Origin: Streptomyces violaceoruber
Lineage (GTDB): Bacteria > Actinomycetota > Actinomycetes > Streptomycetales > Streptomycetaceae
NCBI GenBank assembly: GCA_000720805.1
Contig: JODI01000018.1
Span: forward strand, 61,234 to 125,233
Direction: 5' to 3'
Length of the DNA stretch: 64,000 nucleotides
Position numbers and translations under genes: made by a program
Shown here: positions 54,281-63,954 of the stretch, piece by piece
Layout: each line of letters begins with the position of its first letter
Position numbering within the stretch: the first letter of the stretch is position 1
Notes under the pieces: generated by a model
Database searches by the model: none
Told to the model about the DNA's origin: nothing
The model's input: the letters and a program-made list of their open reading frames with translations, nothing else

Positions 54281-54858
54281 TGCCGGGGCGGCCAGACCAG
54301 GACCCGCGGTCCGGTTTCCAGCGCTGGCGGGCGGACCGCCCGTTCTGGGGCGGGCTGCTGCTCACCCTGGGCGGGGTGGAGGTCCTGCTCACCGAAAAGG
54401 CCTCACTCAAGGTGATCATGCACGTCGGCATGCAGGGCCTGGCCGGTTACCTCCTGCCGTGCCTGATGGTGCTGCTCGGACTGCTGACGCTCTTCAACCC
54501 GGCCCAGCGGCTCTTCTACTCGATCACCGGCGTCCTGCTGTCCCTGGGCACCTGGGTCACCTCGAACCTGGGCGGCTTCTTCGTCGGCCTGCTGCTGGGC
54601 ACGGTCGGCAGTTGCCTCGCCTTCGGCTGGCTGCCCGACCAGGAGCCACGCGTGAGCCGACGGCAGCGGAGGAAGGTGGCACGAGAAGCGCGAGAGGTGC
54701 GGAAGTCCCCTGAAACGCGGGAGACGAGGGAGACGCCTGCAGCGCGGGAGGCGGAGGAGACGCCGCGGACGCCGCGACTCGATCGGGAGGCTCCCGGCGA
54801 AGGGGCCCTTCACGAGGAGACGCACGCCGGTCAGCGGCAGGCCGTCGAACCCGCCTGA
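54280..54858 (+). CDS. DUF6114-family membrane protein
   Basis: The 192-aa protein has about four membrane helices ('PFWGGLLLTLGGVEVLLTEK' through 'GGFFVGLLLGTVGSCLAFGW') and a long charged Glu/Arg-rich cytosolic tail. It is the usual partner of DUF6230, translated from the overlapping stop/start. Function is unknown; together they look like a membrane complex. Confidence 0.75.
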   Translation: MPGRPDQDPRSGFQRWRADRPFWGGLLLTLGGVEVLLTEKASLKVIMHVGMQGLAGYLLPCLMVLLGLLTLFNPAQRLFYSITGVLLSLGTWVTSNLGGFFVGLLLGTVGSCLAFGWLPDQEPRVSRRQRRKVAREAREVRKSPETRETRETPAAREAEETPRTPRLDREAPGEGALHEETHAGQRQAVEPA

Positions 54859-54998
54859 TCGTCGGCCCGGATCTCGGGCCCTGCTCTCCGGTCCGGATCT
54901 CCGGCCCGCTGATCTCCGGTCCGCCGTTCTCCGGTCCGGCCGCCCGGTGAGTGAATCGGGCGGCCCCGGCCGGACTCGCCGCGCAAGGGCGGCCGGGC

Positions 54999-55274
54999 TC
55001 ACCGCGCGGCGGCGGGCGGCTCCCCGGGGACGGCGCTCGACGTCACACCGGTCGCCGCGTCCGCCACCGCGCCGCCTTCCGCACCCGACGTCACGCCACC
55101 CGCCACGTCCGTCGTCGCGTTCTCGTCCTTCAACGCCTTCGCCTCACTCTTGAGGATGCGCATCGACTTGCCGAGGGACCGGGCCGTGTCCGGCAGTTTC
55201 TTCGAGCCGAACAGCACGATGAGCACGATCGCCACGACCAGCAGGTGCCACGGTTCCAGTCCGTTGCGGAGCAT
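54999..55274 (-). CDS. TatA-type twin-arginine translocase subunit
   Basis: The 91-aa protein has an N-terminal membrane helix '[20 protein letters not shown]' followed by '[20 protein letters not shown]', the TatA amphipathic helix with FGSKKLP. It forms the Tat pore ring. A long acidic, Ala-rich tail follows. It is separate from tatC, as extra tatA genes often are. ATG at 55274. Confidence 0.88.
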   Translation of the reverse strand: MLRNGLEPWHLLVVAIVLIVLFGSKKLPDTARSLGKSMRILKSEAKALKDENATTDVAGGVTSGAEGGAVADAATGVTSSAVPGEPPAAAR

Positions 55275-55368
55275 GGCAGCCCCCTCACTTTCCCTTGCCC
55301 AATGGTTGCTACATTGCGCAACTGTACAACCCGCAAGTGGGAACAACGGGTGAGAACAGAGGGCGTCG

Positions 55369-56895
55369 ATGACCGTGACCAGCCATCGCCGGGCAGCACC
55401 GCCGAGCCGGCCCGCCGGGCGGCGCGGGCGCGGGCGCAGGCGCCGAGCCAGCCGTCGGGCCCGGCTCGCGCTCATGGTCCTGCTGTCCCTGCTGGTGCTC
55501 GTCGCGTCGGGGGCGACCTGGCTGTACCTGCGGCTGAACGGCAACATCTCCACGTTCGACGCGGGCGGCCTGTCCGACGACCGGCCCCGCGCCGGCGCGT
55601 CGAAGGGCGAGAACGTGCTGGTCATCGGCTCCGACGCGCGTACCGACGGCAACGCGGCGCTGGGCGGCGGCGACAAGGACGACGTAGGCCGCTCGGACAC
55701 GACGTTCCTGCTGCACATATACGCCGACCACCGGCACGCGCTGGCCGTCTCCATACCCCGCGACACCCTGGTCACCATCCCCTCGTGCAAGCTGCCCGAC
55801 GGCACGTGGACGAGGGAGCAGACCGACACGATGTTCAACGCGGCCTACTCGGTCGGCCAGACCGCCGCGGGCAACCCCGCCTGCACCCAGAACACGGTCG
55901 AGCAGCTCACGGGGCTGCGGGTCGACCACACCGTCGTCGTCGACTTCAAGGGTTTCGCCCGGCTGACGGAGGTGGTGGGCGGGGTCAAGGTGTGCCTGCC
56001 CCAGGACGTGTACGAGAACGACCTCGACCCGCACCGAACGACCCCGGGCAGGCTGCTGTTCAAGAAGGGGGAGCAGACCCTCGCCGGGCAGCGGGCGCTG
56101 GACTACGTCCGCATCCGGCACGGCATCGGCGACGGCTCCGACATAGGCCGTATCAAGCGCCAACAGGCTTTTGTGGCAAGTCTGTTGAAAGAGGTGAAGA
56201 GCAGGGGCCTGACCGCGACCAAGCTGCTGCCGCTCGCCGACGCGGCCACCAGCTCGCTGACCGTCGATCCCGGCCTCGGCTCCGCCGAAAAGCTCATCTC
56301 CTTCGCGATGTCGCTGAAGGACATCGACCTGCACAACACCAAGTTCGTCACGCTGCCCTGGCGGTACGAGGGTCCGCGGGTGGCGATCGTCCAGCCGGAC
56401 GCGGACGCGCTGTTCGCGGCGCTCCGGGCGGACCGGACGATCGACGGCAGGAACGCGGGCGGAAAGACACCCAAGAGCCCGGCGACCGCGCCCTCGCCCG
56501 CCCCCTCCCCCGCGCCCGTCTCCGGCGCCGGCATCGACGTCACGGTCTACAACGGCACCACCGTCACCGGCCTGGCCGCCCGGGCAGCCGCCGCGCTCAC
56601 CGCGGACGGCTTCACGGTCATCGGCACGGCGACGGCGTCCTCCCAGGACCACACCACCACGCTGATCGAATACGGCCCCGGGCTCGCGTCCCAGGCACAC
56701 ACCGTCGCCCGCGCCTTCCCGGGAGCCGGGATCGAGCCCGTGACCCGCTCCGGCGTCAGCGTCGTCCTCGGCCGGTCGTACGCCGACACGCCGGCCGCCG
56801 TCGCCTCGCCGGTCCCGGCGGCCGTGCCCTCGGAGGTCGCCGCCCATGCCCGGTCGGCGGACGACGACCCCTGCTCCGACCTGACCTACGGCTGA
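55369..56895 (+). CDS. LytR-CpsA-Psr family cell-wall ligase
   Basis: The 508-aa protein has a basic N-terminus, one TM (about 35-57), an LCP domain ('[12 protein letters not shown]', '[20 protein letters not shown]' and '[10 protein letters not shown]', then '[20 protein letters not shown]') and a C-terminal LytR_C domain ('[20 protein letters not shown]'). LCP proteins attach teichoic or other anionic polymers to peptidoglycan. The pyrophosphate-binding Arg/Asp residues look intact. Its end overlaps the convergent P-type ATPase gene by ten bases. Confidence 0.9.
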   Translation: MTVTSHRRAAPPSRPAGRRGRGRRRRASRRARLALMVLLSLLVLVASGATWLYLRLNGNISTFDAGGLSDDRPRAGASKGENVLVIGSDARTDGNAALGGGDKDDVGRSDTTFLLHIYADHRHALAVSIPRDTLVTIPSCKLPDGTWTREQTDTMFNAAYSVGQTAAGNPACTQNTVEQLTGLRVDHTVVVDFKGFARLTEVVGGVKVCLPQDVYENDLDPHRTTPGRLLFKKGEQTLAGQRALDYVRIRHGIGDGSDIGRIKRQQAFVASLLKEVKSRGLTATKLLPLADAATSSLTVDPGLGSAEKLISFAMSLKDIDLHNTKFVTLPWRYEGPRVAIVQPDADALFAALRADRTIDGRNAGGKTPKSPATAPSPAPSPAPVSGAGIDVTVYNGTTVTGLAARAAAALTADGFTVIGTATASSQDHTTTLIEYGPGLASQAHTVARAFPGAGIEPVTRSGVSVVLGRSYADTPAAVASPVPAAVPSEVAAHARSADDDPCSDLTYG

Positions 56896-59567
56896 TCCCG
56901 GTCGAGCCGGGCCCGGGCGGCGCGCAGCGCGAGGGCGTAGAGGCCGAGAACGGCGGCGAGCAGCAGGTACCAGGCCGGTGGCAGGACGGTCATGCCGAGC
57001 GAGGCGCCCAGCGGACTGGGCGGCAGCAGCAGTCCGGCCACGGCGAGCAGGGCCGCCGCCCACCCGACCGGGCCCCGCCGGCGCCCCTCCGCCAGGCCCC
57101 GCCCGGTGCGCAGGAGCAGCATGACCAGGGCCTGGGTGAGCAGGTTCTCGGTGAACCAGGCGGAGTGGAACACCGTACGGTCGTCCAGCGCGTCGGGTCC
57201 CCGCAGGGCGAGCGCGAGGACGGCGAAGGTGGCGAGGTCGGCGACCGCGTTCAGCGCGCCGAAGCTGGTGATGAACCGCAGGAAGGCACGTGGCCGCAGC
57301 ACGGCCGGGCCCCGCAGCGCCGCCGCGCCGGGACGGTCGTACGCGAAGGCGAGCTGGGCGGTGTCGAAGCACAGGTTCTGGACGAGGACCTGGGCCGGGA
57401 GCATCGGCAGGAAGGGCAGCAGCAGCCCGGCGGCGAGCATGGCGAGGACGTTGCCGAGGTTGGAGGAGAGCGTGACGCGCAGATACGAGGCGATGTTGGC
57501 GCTGCTGTGCCGCCCGGCGGTGACCGCCTGCCCGATCGCCGCGAGCCCCTTGTCGGCCAGCACGACCTCGGCGGCCTCCCGGGCCGCGTCGACGGCACCC
57601 CGGGGCGCGATCCCGACGTCCGCGGCACGCAGCGCGGGCACGTCGTTGACTCCGTCACCGAGAAACCCGACGGTATGCCCGTCGGCCCGCAGCCCGGTGA
57701 CGAAACGCGCCTTGTCGGCGGGGGTGCAGCGGGCGACGACGGTGATACGACCGCCCCCGCCACCGACACCGGGCTCCTCCGCATCCGGCTCCCCCGCGAC
57801 CGGTATCGCCCCCACCCCCGACCCTGGGCCCCGGCAGGCACCCGCCGCAGCGGCCACATGGCCGCCGACAACGGAGTCCGGCGCCCCCGACTCCCCCGCG
57901 ACCCGCACCTCCCCCACGTCCAGTCCCAGGTCCCGGCAGGCGCGGGCCGCTGTGGCGGGGTGGTCGCCGGTGAGGACCGTGAGGGTGATGCCGAGGGCGG
58001 TGAGCCGGCGCAGGGCTTCGGGGGCGGTCGGGGTGAGGGCGTCCCGGAAGGTGACGAAGCCGCGGAGGGCCAGGCCGCTTTCGTCGGCGGCCGTGTAGGC
58101 GCGGGTGCGGGCGGGGCGGTCGGCCGTGGCCACGGCCAGCACCCGCAGCCCGGCCCCCGCCTGGTGGGCGGCCAGTGCGCGCAGCCGGTCCCGTTCGGCG
58201 GGGTCGAGCGCACAGCGTTCCAGTACGTCGTCCACGGCGCCCTTGACGACCAGCGTGTGCGTGCCGAGGCGGCCCTGGACGACCGCGCTCGCCAGCCGGC
58301 ACCGCGGGTCGAAGGGCACGGCGGCCACTCCGTCCTCCTCCTCGCCGACCGGGCCGGCCGCGTCCAGCAGGGCCTCGTCGAGGGCGTCCGGGGCGGGCAG
58401 CTCGGCCAGTTGGAGGGTCCACCAAGCGTTGACGGCGGCCCAGCGCAGCACGTCGGGGTCGTCCCGGCCGGCCGGGTCGATGGACCGTTCGACGACCGGC
58501 CGGTCCTGCGTGAGGGTGCCGGTCTTGTCGACGCAGAGCACGTCGACCGCGCCCAGGTCGTGCAGCGCGGGCAGCCGTTTCACGATCACACCGTGGGTGC
58601 GGACGAGCAGTGAGGCCCCGCGTGCCAGGCAGGTCGTGACGATCACCGGGAGCATCTCGGGGGTGAGCCCGACGGCCACCGCGACGGCGAACGGCAGCGT
58701 CTCCAGGCCCCGGCCGCGCAGGGCCGCGTTGGCCATCAGGACGAGCGGCGGGGTCAGCAGCATGAAACGGATCAGCACCCGGGAGATGCCGAGCACGGAC
58801 CGGTCGAAGGCGCTCGCCGACCGCCGCTCCGGCGCCCCGCCGTGCGCGGCGGACAGCCGGGTCCGCGCTCCCGTGGTGAGGACGACGGCGGTGGCACTGC
58901 CCGTGACGACCCCGCTGCCCTGGAAGCACAGGTGCGGCGCCGCGAAAGGACCGCCGGTGGCGGCATCGTCGGCGTCGGCCCCCGGGGATCCGTCCCGCGG
59001 GATGCCGTCACTCGCGGCTTTCGCCACCGGTGCCGACTCCCCCGTCAGTGCCGCCTGGTGCACGGTCAGCCCTCGGGACCGCAGCAGTCGTACGTCCGCG
59101 GGGACCAGGTCGCCCGGACCGAGGCGGACCACATCGCCCGGGACCAGTTCGGCGACCGGTGTCTCCCGCGCCGAGGGGACGGACGAGTCGTCCGTCCCGC
59201 GTCGCAGGACCGTGGCCGTACCGGAGACCAGGGCGCGCAGCGCGGCCATGGAGCGGTCGGCGCGGTACTCCCCGCTCGTCCGCAGCACGCAACTGACCCC
59301 GACCAGCGCGAGGATCACCGTGGCGGTGCCCCAGGAGGCGACGGCGGCCGAGACCAGACCGAGGCAGAGCAGTACGGCGGTGAAGGGGTCGCGCACACTG
59401 CGCACGAACCTGCGGGGCCAGGAGGTCGTACGGAGGTCGGGGAGCGTGTTCTCGCCGAACCGGGCGAGCCTGCTCTGGGCCTCGGCGTCGGTCAGTCCGC
59501 GCGGGCCGGTGTCCAGTCGTCGCAGCGCCTGCAGGGAGGTGTCCTCGGCGGCGTGCTCGGAGAGCAT
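56886..59567 (-). CDS. P-type cation ATPase, MgtA/MgtB-like
   Basis: The 893-aa P-type ATPase has all key motifs: TGES ('AALTGES'), phosphorylation 'CVDKTGTLTQD', 'TGDHPATA' and 'GDGVNDVPALR'. Helix 4 has 'VGLTPEMLPVIV', the MgtA/MgtB-type pattern for Mg2+ import. It lies 13 bases after an ArsR-type regulator on the same strand. A loop near residues 610-650 is Gly-rich and variable. The metal is inferred as Mg2+ from helix 4, not proven. Confidence 0.88.
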   Translation of the reverse strand: MLSEHAAEDTSLQALRRLDTGPRGLTDAEAQSRLARFGENTLPDLRTTSWPRRFVRSVRDPFTAVLLCLGLVSAAVASWGTATVILALVGVSCVLRTSGEYRADRSMAALRALVSGTATVLRRGTDDSSVPSARETPVAELVPGDVVRLGPGDLVPADVRLLRSRGLTVHQAALTGESAPVAKAASDGIPRDGSPGADADDAATGGPFAAPHLCFQGSGVVTGSATAVVLTTGARTRLSAAHGGAPERRSASAFDRSVLGISRVLIRFMLLTPPLVLMANAALRGRGLETLPFAVAVAVGLTPEMLPVIVTTCLARGASLLVRTHGVIVKRLPALHDLGAVDVLCVDKTGTLTQDRPVVERSIDPAGRDDPDVLRWAAVNAWWTLQLAELPAPDALDEALLDAAGPVGEEEDGVAAVPFDPRCRLASAVVQGRLGTHTLVVKGAVDDVLERCALDPAERDRLRALAAHQAGAGLRVLAVATADRPARTRAYTAADESGLALRGFVTFRDALTPTAPEALRRLTALGITLTVLTGDHPATAARACRDLGLDVGEVRVAGESGAPDSVVGGHVAAAAGACRGPGSGVGAIPVAGEPDAEEPGVGGGGGRITVVARCTPADKARFVTGLRADGHTVGFLGDGVNDVPALRAADVGIAPRGAVDAAREAAEVVLADKGLAAIGQAVTAGRHSSANIASYLRVTLSSNLGNVLAMLAAGLLLPFLPMLPAQVLVQNLCFDTAQLAFAYDRPGAAALRGPAVLRPRAFLRFITSFGALNAVADLATFAVLALALRGPDALDDRTVFHSAWFTENLLTQALVMLLLRTGRGLAEGRRRGPVGWAAALLAVAGLLLPPSPLGASLGMTVLPPAWYLLLAAVLGLYALALRAARARLDRDQP

Positions 59568-59580
59568 GGAGGCGGCCGGT

Positions 59581-59925
59581 TCACAGGCCGCGCAGGCGGC
59601 GGGCCGGGGCGGCGCGGTCGGAGAGCCGGCCGAGCATGAGCCGTACCACGTCGACGACGTCGGGGTCGTCGACGAAGTACACCTGGCGGCGGCCCTCGCG
59701 GCGGGAGCGGACCAGGCCGGCCAGCTTCAGCTTGGTCAGGTGCTGACTGACGGCGGGCAGCGCACCGCCGACCCGCTCCGCGAGCCCGCTCACGTCGCTC
59801 TCGCCCTGGGCGAGCGCCCACACGATGTGCAGCCGGGGGGGCGAGGCGAGCAGCCCGAAGGCAGCGGCCGCCTGCGTGAGCACGTCGTCGGAGGGGTCGT
59901 CGAAGCCGTGGCCGGCCGCCGTCAT
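59581..59925 (-). CDS. ArsR/SmtB-family regulator without Cys
   Basis: The 114-aa winged-helix protein has 'AFGLLASPPRLHIVWALAQG' and 'PAVSQHLTKLKLAGLVRSRR' with a following wing 'REGRRQVYFV'. It has no Cys, and the usual alpha-5 His/Asp metal site is not evident. It is encoded 13 bases before the P-type ATPase, probably as one operon, so it likely represses that pump. What it senses cannot be read. ATG at 59925. Confidence 0.82.
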   Translation of the reverse strand: MTAAGHGFDDPSDDVLTQAAAAFGLLASPPRLHIVWALAQGESDVSGLAERVGGALPAVSQHLTKLKLAGLVRSRREGRRQVYFVDDPDVVDVVRLMLGRLSDRAAPARRLRGL

Positions 59926-60050
59926 GGTTCGCGTCCTCCTGTCCGCCGGTCCCCGGAAGGAAGTCACGCCCGCCGCGTCCGGGGAAAGCCGTGGGGCCGG
60001 TCCAGTGTAGGTGGCCGGGCCCCCGCCGCGATCAGCGGCGACGTGCTCAT

Positions 60051-60078
60051 GGGAGGGGAGGGAAGGGGAGGGGAGGGG
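60051..60078 (+). other. G-rich tract, potential G-quadruplex
   Basis: The plus strand has six runs of three or four G separated by one or two A (starts GGGAGGGGAGGGAAGGGG). It lies immediately before the methyltransferase remnant. Such tracts can fold into a G4 on the transcribed or opposite strand. Confidence 0.7.
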
Positions 60079-60352
60079 CTGTCGTCCGGCAGTCACCTGG
60101 CGATGTCCACGGGTACGGCCGAGTTCGCGCAGGACGAGGTCGGCCGGGTGGCCCGGGAGTACGCGGCCCGGGGCATGCCGATGCGGCTGCGTATCTTCAC
60201 CAAGGCCGTAGGCCGAGGAGTTCTTCACGGGCCTGGAACTCGTCGAGCCGGGCATCGTCCAGGTCCGCAGGTGGCATCCGGACGGCACGGGCCCCGAGGT
60301 GGTCCGGGACGACGACCTCGCGACGTACGGGGCTGTGGCGCGCAGGCCGTGA
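60078..60352 (+). pseudogene. SAM-dependent methyltransferase (DUF574-like) remnant
   Basis: Frame one gives 'GSHLAMSTGTAEFAQDEVGR' and 'YAARGMPMRLRIFTKA'. After a frameshift near 60210-60213, frame two gives 'AEEFFTGLELVEPGIVQVRR' followed by 'WHPDGTGPEVVRDDD' to a TGA at 60350. These are the C-terminal portions of the large DUF574 S-adenosyl methyltransferase family of streptomycetes. The N-terminal Rossmann part is gone. Confidence 0.72.
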
Positions 60353-60407
60353 CGCAGGGAGGGTGGCTGTCGGCCGGACCCGCTGGGGAGACTGGTTGCG
60401 CATCCCC

Positions 60408-60594
60408 TGACGCGGCGGAGAGAAGCGGTGCGCCCAGCTGACGCGGCGGGGAGTCGAGGTGCGCCCAGCTCACGCGGCGGGGAGTCGAGGTGCGCCCAGC
60501 TCACGCGGCGGAGAGCCGAGGTGCGCTCAGCTGACGCGGCGGAGAGCCGAGGTGCGCCCAGACCGACGTGGCCGGGAGGCGGGTTGCGCATGCC
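60408..60594. repeat. 31-bp tandem repeat, six units
   Basis: Units start at 60408, 60439, 60470, 60501, 60532 and 60563; the core is TGACGCGGCGGGGAGTCGAG then GTGCGCCCAGC. The first five units are well conserved, the sixth diverged, and a possible seventh lies before 60408. Thirty-one is not a multiple of three, so coding is unlikely. Confidence 0.85.
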
Positions 60595-60845
60595 GGTCGA
60601 GCGGGCCCGCCGCCCCTCCCGTCACCCGCCGCCCCGCCGCTCCCCCGCCCTCGGTCCTCCCGCTGCCGAAAGATCATCACAATGCGGCACCGACAACTCA
60701 GTGCGAGCAGCCGATCACTTGACTACCGGCGGTCACACACGGTTGGCTCCAAGCCAATGACGGTTCAACCGGTCGGCGCACCGTCCGCGCCTGGACCGCA
60801 CATTCGTGTTCCGCTTGCTCGGCCGCACAGCGAGGTGCCCGCTCC

Positions 60846-61859
60846 ATGAACACTCCTCCTCCACCTCAGGCCTCCTCCGGATCCGTCGGCGCCGCCGCCC
60901 TGACCGCCGCACTGTGTCTGCTCCTCGCCGGCTGCTCCGGATCCGGCGGCGCCCGGCTCGACGCGGACACCGACGCGGCGGGGAGCGCGGCCACCGGCCG
61001 GATCAGGGTCGCCCTGATCACCCACGGCGGGAAGGGGGACGCCTTCTGGGACCGGGTGCGGCAGGGCGCCCGCGCGGCGGCCGCCAAGGACGGCGTCGCG
61101 CTGACGTACGCGAACGACTCCGACCCGGCCAAGCAGGCCCAGCTGGTGCGTGACGCGGTCGGGGACAAGGTCGACGGCATCGCGGTGACACTGGCCAAGC
61201 CGCAGGCGATGAAGGGCCCGGTCGCCGAGGCGAAGGCGGCCGGCATCCCCGTGGTCGGTTTCAACTCCGGTATCGACGCCTGGCGTTCCCAGGGGCTGCT
61301 GGAGTACTTCGGCCAGGACGAGAGCCTCGCGGGCCGGGCGGTCGGCGACAAACTGGACGCCCTCAAGGCCAAGCACGCCCTGTGCGTGATCCACGAACGG
61401 GGCAACGTCGCCCTGGAGGCGCGCTGCGCCGGCGTGAAGAAGACCTTCGCGGGGCAGACCGAGATGCTCTACGTCGAGGGCACCGACCTGAACGGCGTGA
61501 ACGCCGCCGTCACCGCCCAGTTGCAGCAGGACCCCACGATCGACGAAGTCGTGACGCTGGGCGCCCAGTACGCGGAGACCGCGGTCAAGGCGGTGAAGGC
61601 GGCGGGCAGCAAGGCCAAGGTGGCCACCTTCGACCTCGACAAGGACCTGGTCACGGCGGTCCGGGACGGGGACGTGCAGTTCGCCGTGGACCAGCAGCCG
61701 TATCTGCAGGGTTACCTCGCCGTGGACGCGCTGTGGCTGTACCGGACCAACGGCAACTTCAGCGGCGGCGGAGTGGCTCCCGTGCTCACCGGGCCCGCGT
61801 TCGTCACGAAGGCGAACGTCGCCGCGGTCGCCCGGTTCGCCGCCGCCGGAACCCGCTGA
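60846..61859 (+). CDS. Sugar-binding lipoprotein, RbsB-like
   Basis: The 337-aa protein has a lipobox LAGC (Cys about 30) and a type-1 periplasmic-binding fold ('IRVALITHGGKGDAFWDRVR', 'GIPVVGFNSGIDAW', 'TLGAQYAETAVKAVK'). No permease gene follows; instead a sensor kinase starts 62 bases later. This suggests a receptor role for a signalling system rather than transport, an inference from position. Confidence 0.82.
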   Translation: MNTPPPPQASSGSVGAAALTAALCLLLAGCSGSGGARLDADTDAAGSAATGRIRVALITHGGKGDAFWDRVRQGARAAAAKDGVALTYANDSDPAKQAQLVRDAVGDKVDGIAVTLAKPQAMKGPVAEAKAAGIPVVGFNSGIDAWRSQGLLEYFGQDESLAGRAVGDKLDALKAKHALCVIHERGNVALEARCAGVKKTFAGQTEMLYVEGTDLNGVNAAVTAQLQQDPTIDEVVTLGAQYAETAVKAVKAAGSKAKVATFDLDKDLVTAVRDGDVQFAVDQQPYLQGYLAVDALWLYRTNGNFSGGGVAPVLTGPAFVTKANVAAVARFAAAGTR

Positions 61860-61921
61860 CCGCCCGCCCTCCGCCGCTCTCCCCCGCTCGCCCTCTCCCC
61901 GCTGATCGCCCAAGGAAGACC

Positions 61922-63954
61922 ATGTCTAGACGGACAGGTTCCCGACGCCGCCTCGGCTCCATCCGGCTCTCCCTGATTCTCCTCGCCCTGGTGCCGAGCG
62001 TCACCCTCGCCGCCCTGTGGGGTGTCACGACGACGCAGATGTTCTCCGAGGGCCTCCGGCTGCGCTCGCAGACGGAGCTGAGCCGGTCGACCGGCGCGAT
62101 GGGCACCGAGGCCACGCTCGCGCTCCAGCAGGAACGCGGGCTGTCGGCCGCCTGGCTGGCCGGGCGGCCCGGCTCGCGGGCCGCCCTGGACCGGGCGCGC
62201 CGGGAGACGGACAAGGCGGTCGCGAAGCTCGTCGGCCGGTCCGAGGCCATCCAGAAGGCTCCCGCCCGCGTGGCCGACCGGCTGTACTCGGTGGTCGGGT
62301 CGGTGGGCAGCCTGGAGTACTACCGCAGCCAGGTGGACGATCCCACCGACATCACGGCCGAGCAGGCACTGGACCAGTACACGTCGATCATCGACGACCA
62401 GATCCACGCCTTCCAGGAGCTCTCCCAGGTCGACGACGGCGACCTCACCTCGCAGGCCGGTCCGCTGGTCGCCCTGGAGCACGCGGCGGAGCTGGTCTCC
62501 CAGGAGGACGCCCGGCTCACCCTCGCCTGGCCGTCCGGGCACCTCGACGAGAAGGCGTGGACCGACTTCGGCCACCTGGTCAGCACCCGGCGCTGGATCG
62601 TCCAGGACCAGATCGTGCCCGCACTGCGCGGCAGCACCAAGACGCAGACCGAGCGGATCCTGCAGAGCCCCCAGTGGCAGACCGTGCAGAGCATCGAGGA
62701 CCGGGTGCTCGCGGCCCAGCCGTCGGGCGGCGCCCGCCGGGTCGCCCTGCCCGGTGCGGGGCAGCAGTGGGCCGCAGCGCTGAAGACGGTCTCCGACCGG
62801 TACGGCGACCTGATCCGGCAGCAGACCTCCGGGCTGCTCGGCCGCAGCGCCGACAAGGCGGACCGGCTCCTGCTGACGGCCGCCTCGTTGAGCGCCGGCG
62901 GGCTCGTGGCGCTGCTGCTGTGCGTGGGCATGTCCTGGCGGATCACCCGTTCCCTGTCCCGGCGGCTGCGCGGCCTGCGGGAGGCCACCCTGGGGCTGGC
63001 CGAGGAGCGGCTGCCCGACGTGGTGCGCCGGCTGGAGCGGGGCGAGAAGGTCGACGTGGACCTGGCGGCGCCGCCGTTGGACTACGGCTTCGACGAACTC
63101 GGCCAGGTCGCCCAGGCGTTCAACACCGCGCAGCGCACGGCCGTAATGACCACCGTGGAACTCGCCGACACCCGGCGCGGTTTCCAGAAGGTGATCCTCG
63201 GCATCGCCCGGCAGAGCCAGAACCTGGTCAACCTCCAGCTCAGCCAGCTGGACGCGCTGGAGCGCGAGCACCAGGACCCGGACGTCCTCAAGGGCCTGTA
63301 CGAACTGGACTCCACGGCCAGCCAGTTGCGCCGCTACGAGGAGAACCTCGTCATCATCAGCGGTGAGCAGCCGCGGCGCAGCTGGACCGAACCGGTCGCG
63401 CTGATCGACATCCTGCGCAGCGCGATCGGCGAGGTCGCCCAGTACCAGCGGGTGGAGGTGCACACCGACGAGGAGGTGTACCTGGCGCCGCCCGCGGTCG
63501 CGGACGTGATCCACCTGCTGGCCGAGCTGATCGACAACGCCACCGCCTACTCCCCCGCGCCGAGCCCCGTGGGGGTGCGGGCCGCGATGGTGGCCAAGGG
63601 TCTGGCCGTCGAGGTCGAGGACCGGGGGCTCGGCCTGTCCGAGGAGGACTACGCCTCCCTCAACGCCCAGTTGGCCGACCCGCCGCAGTTCGACGTGGTG
63701 GCGCTCGCCGACGACCTGCGGCTCGGCATGTTCGTGATCTCCCGGCTCGCCCGGCGGCACGGCATCACGGTCACCCTGCGCTCCTCGCCGTACGGCGGCA
63801 CCACGGCGATCGTGCTGATCCCGCACGAGGTGGTGGTGCCGGAGGCGGCGGCCGTGGAGTCCCCGAAGGACACGGCGTCCACGGCGGAACCGCAGTCCGG
63901 AGAGGACACGGTGCGGGACCCGGACCCCGTCGAGAACCCGGCCCCCTCGCCCAC
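61922..63954 (+). CDS. Nitrate/nitrite-sensing-domain sensor kinase (CvnA-like), truncated
   Basis: The protein has TM1 (about 20-40), an extracytoplasmic NIT domain (about 60-300), TM2 (about 318-340), HAMP and a GHKL ATPase domain ('HLLAELIDNATAYSPAPSPV', 'VEDRGLGLSEED'). A helical stretch 'NLVNLQLSQLDALEREHQDP' followed by ELDSTASQLRRYEENL stands where a His box would be. It lacks a canonical H-E-x-R/K-T-P, as in conservon CvnA-type kinases. Genomic coding ends at about 63954. The frame then runs into adapter, so the last 12 residues (from 'CLLYTSDAADE') are artefact. Confidence 0.85.

Noticed and set aside
54951..58613. Long plus-strand open frame across TatA, LCP and the P-type ATPase
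   Set aside because: It crosses real genes in other frames; high GC leaves such frames open by chance.
60408..60594. CRISPR array
   Set aside because: The units are directly tandem with no variable spacers, and no cas gene is near.
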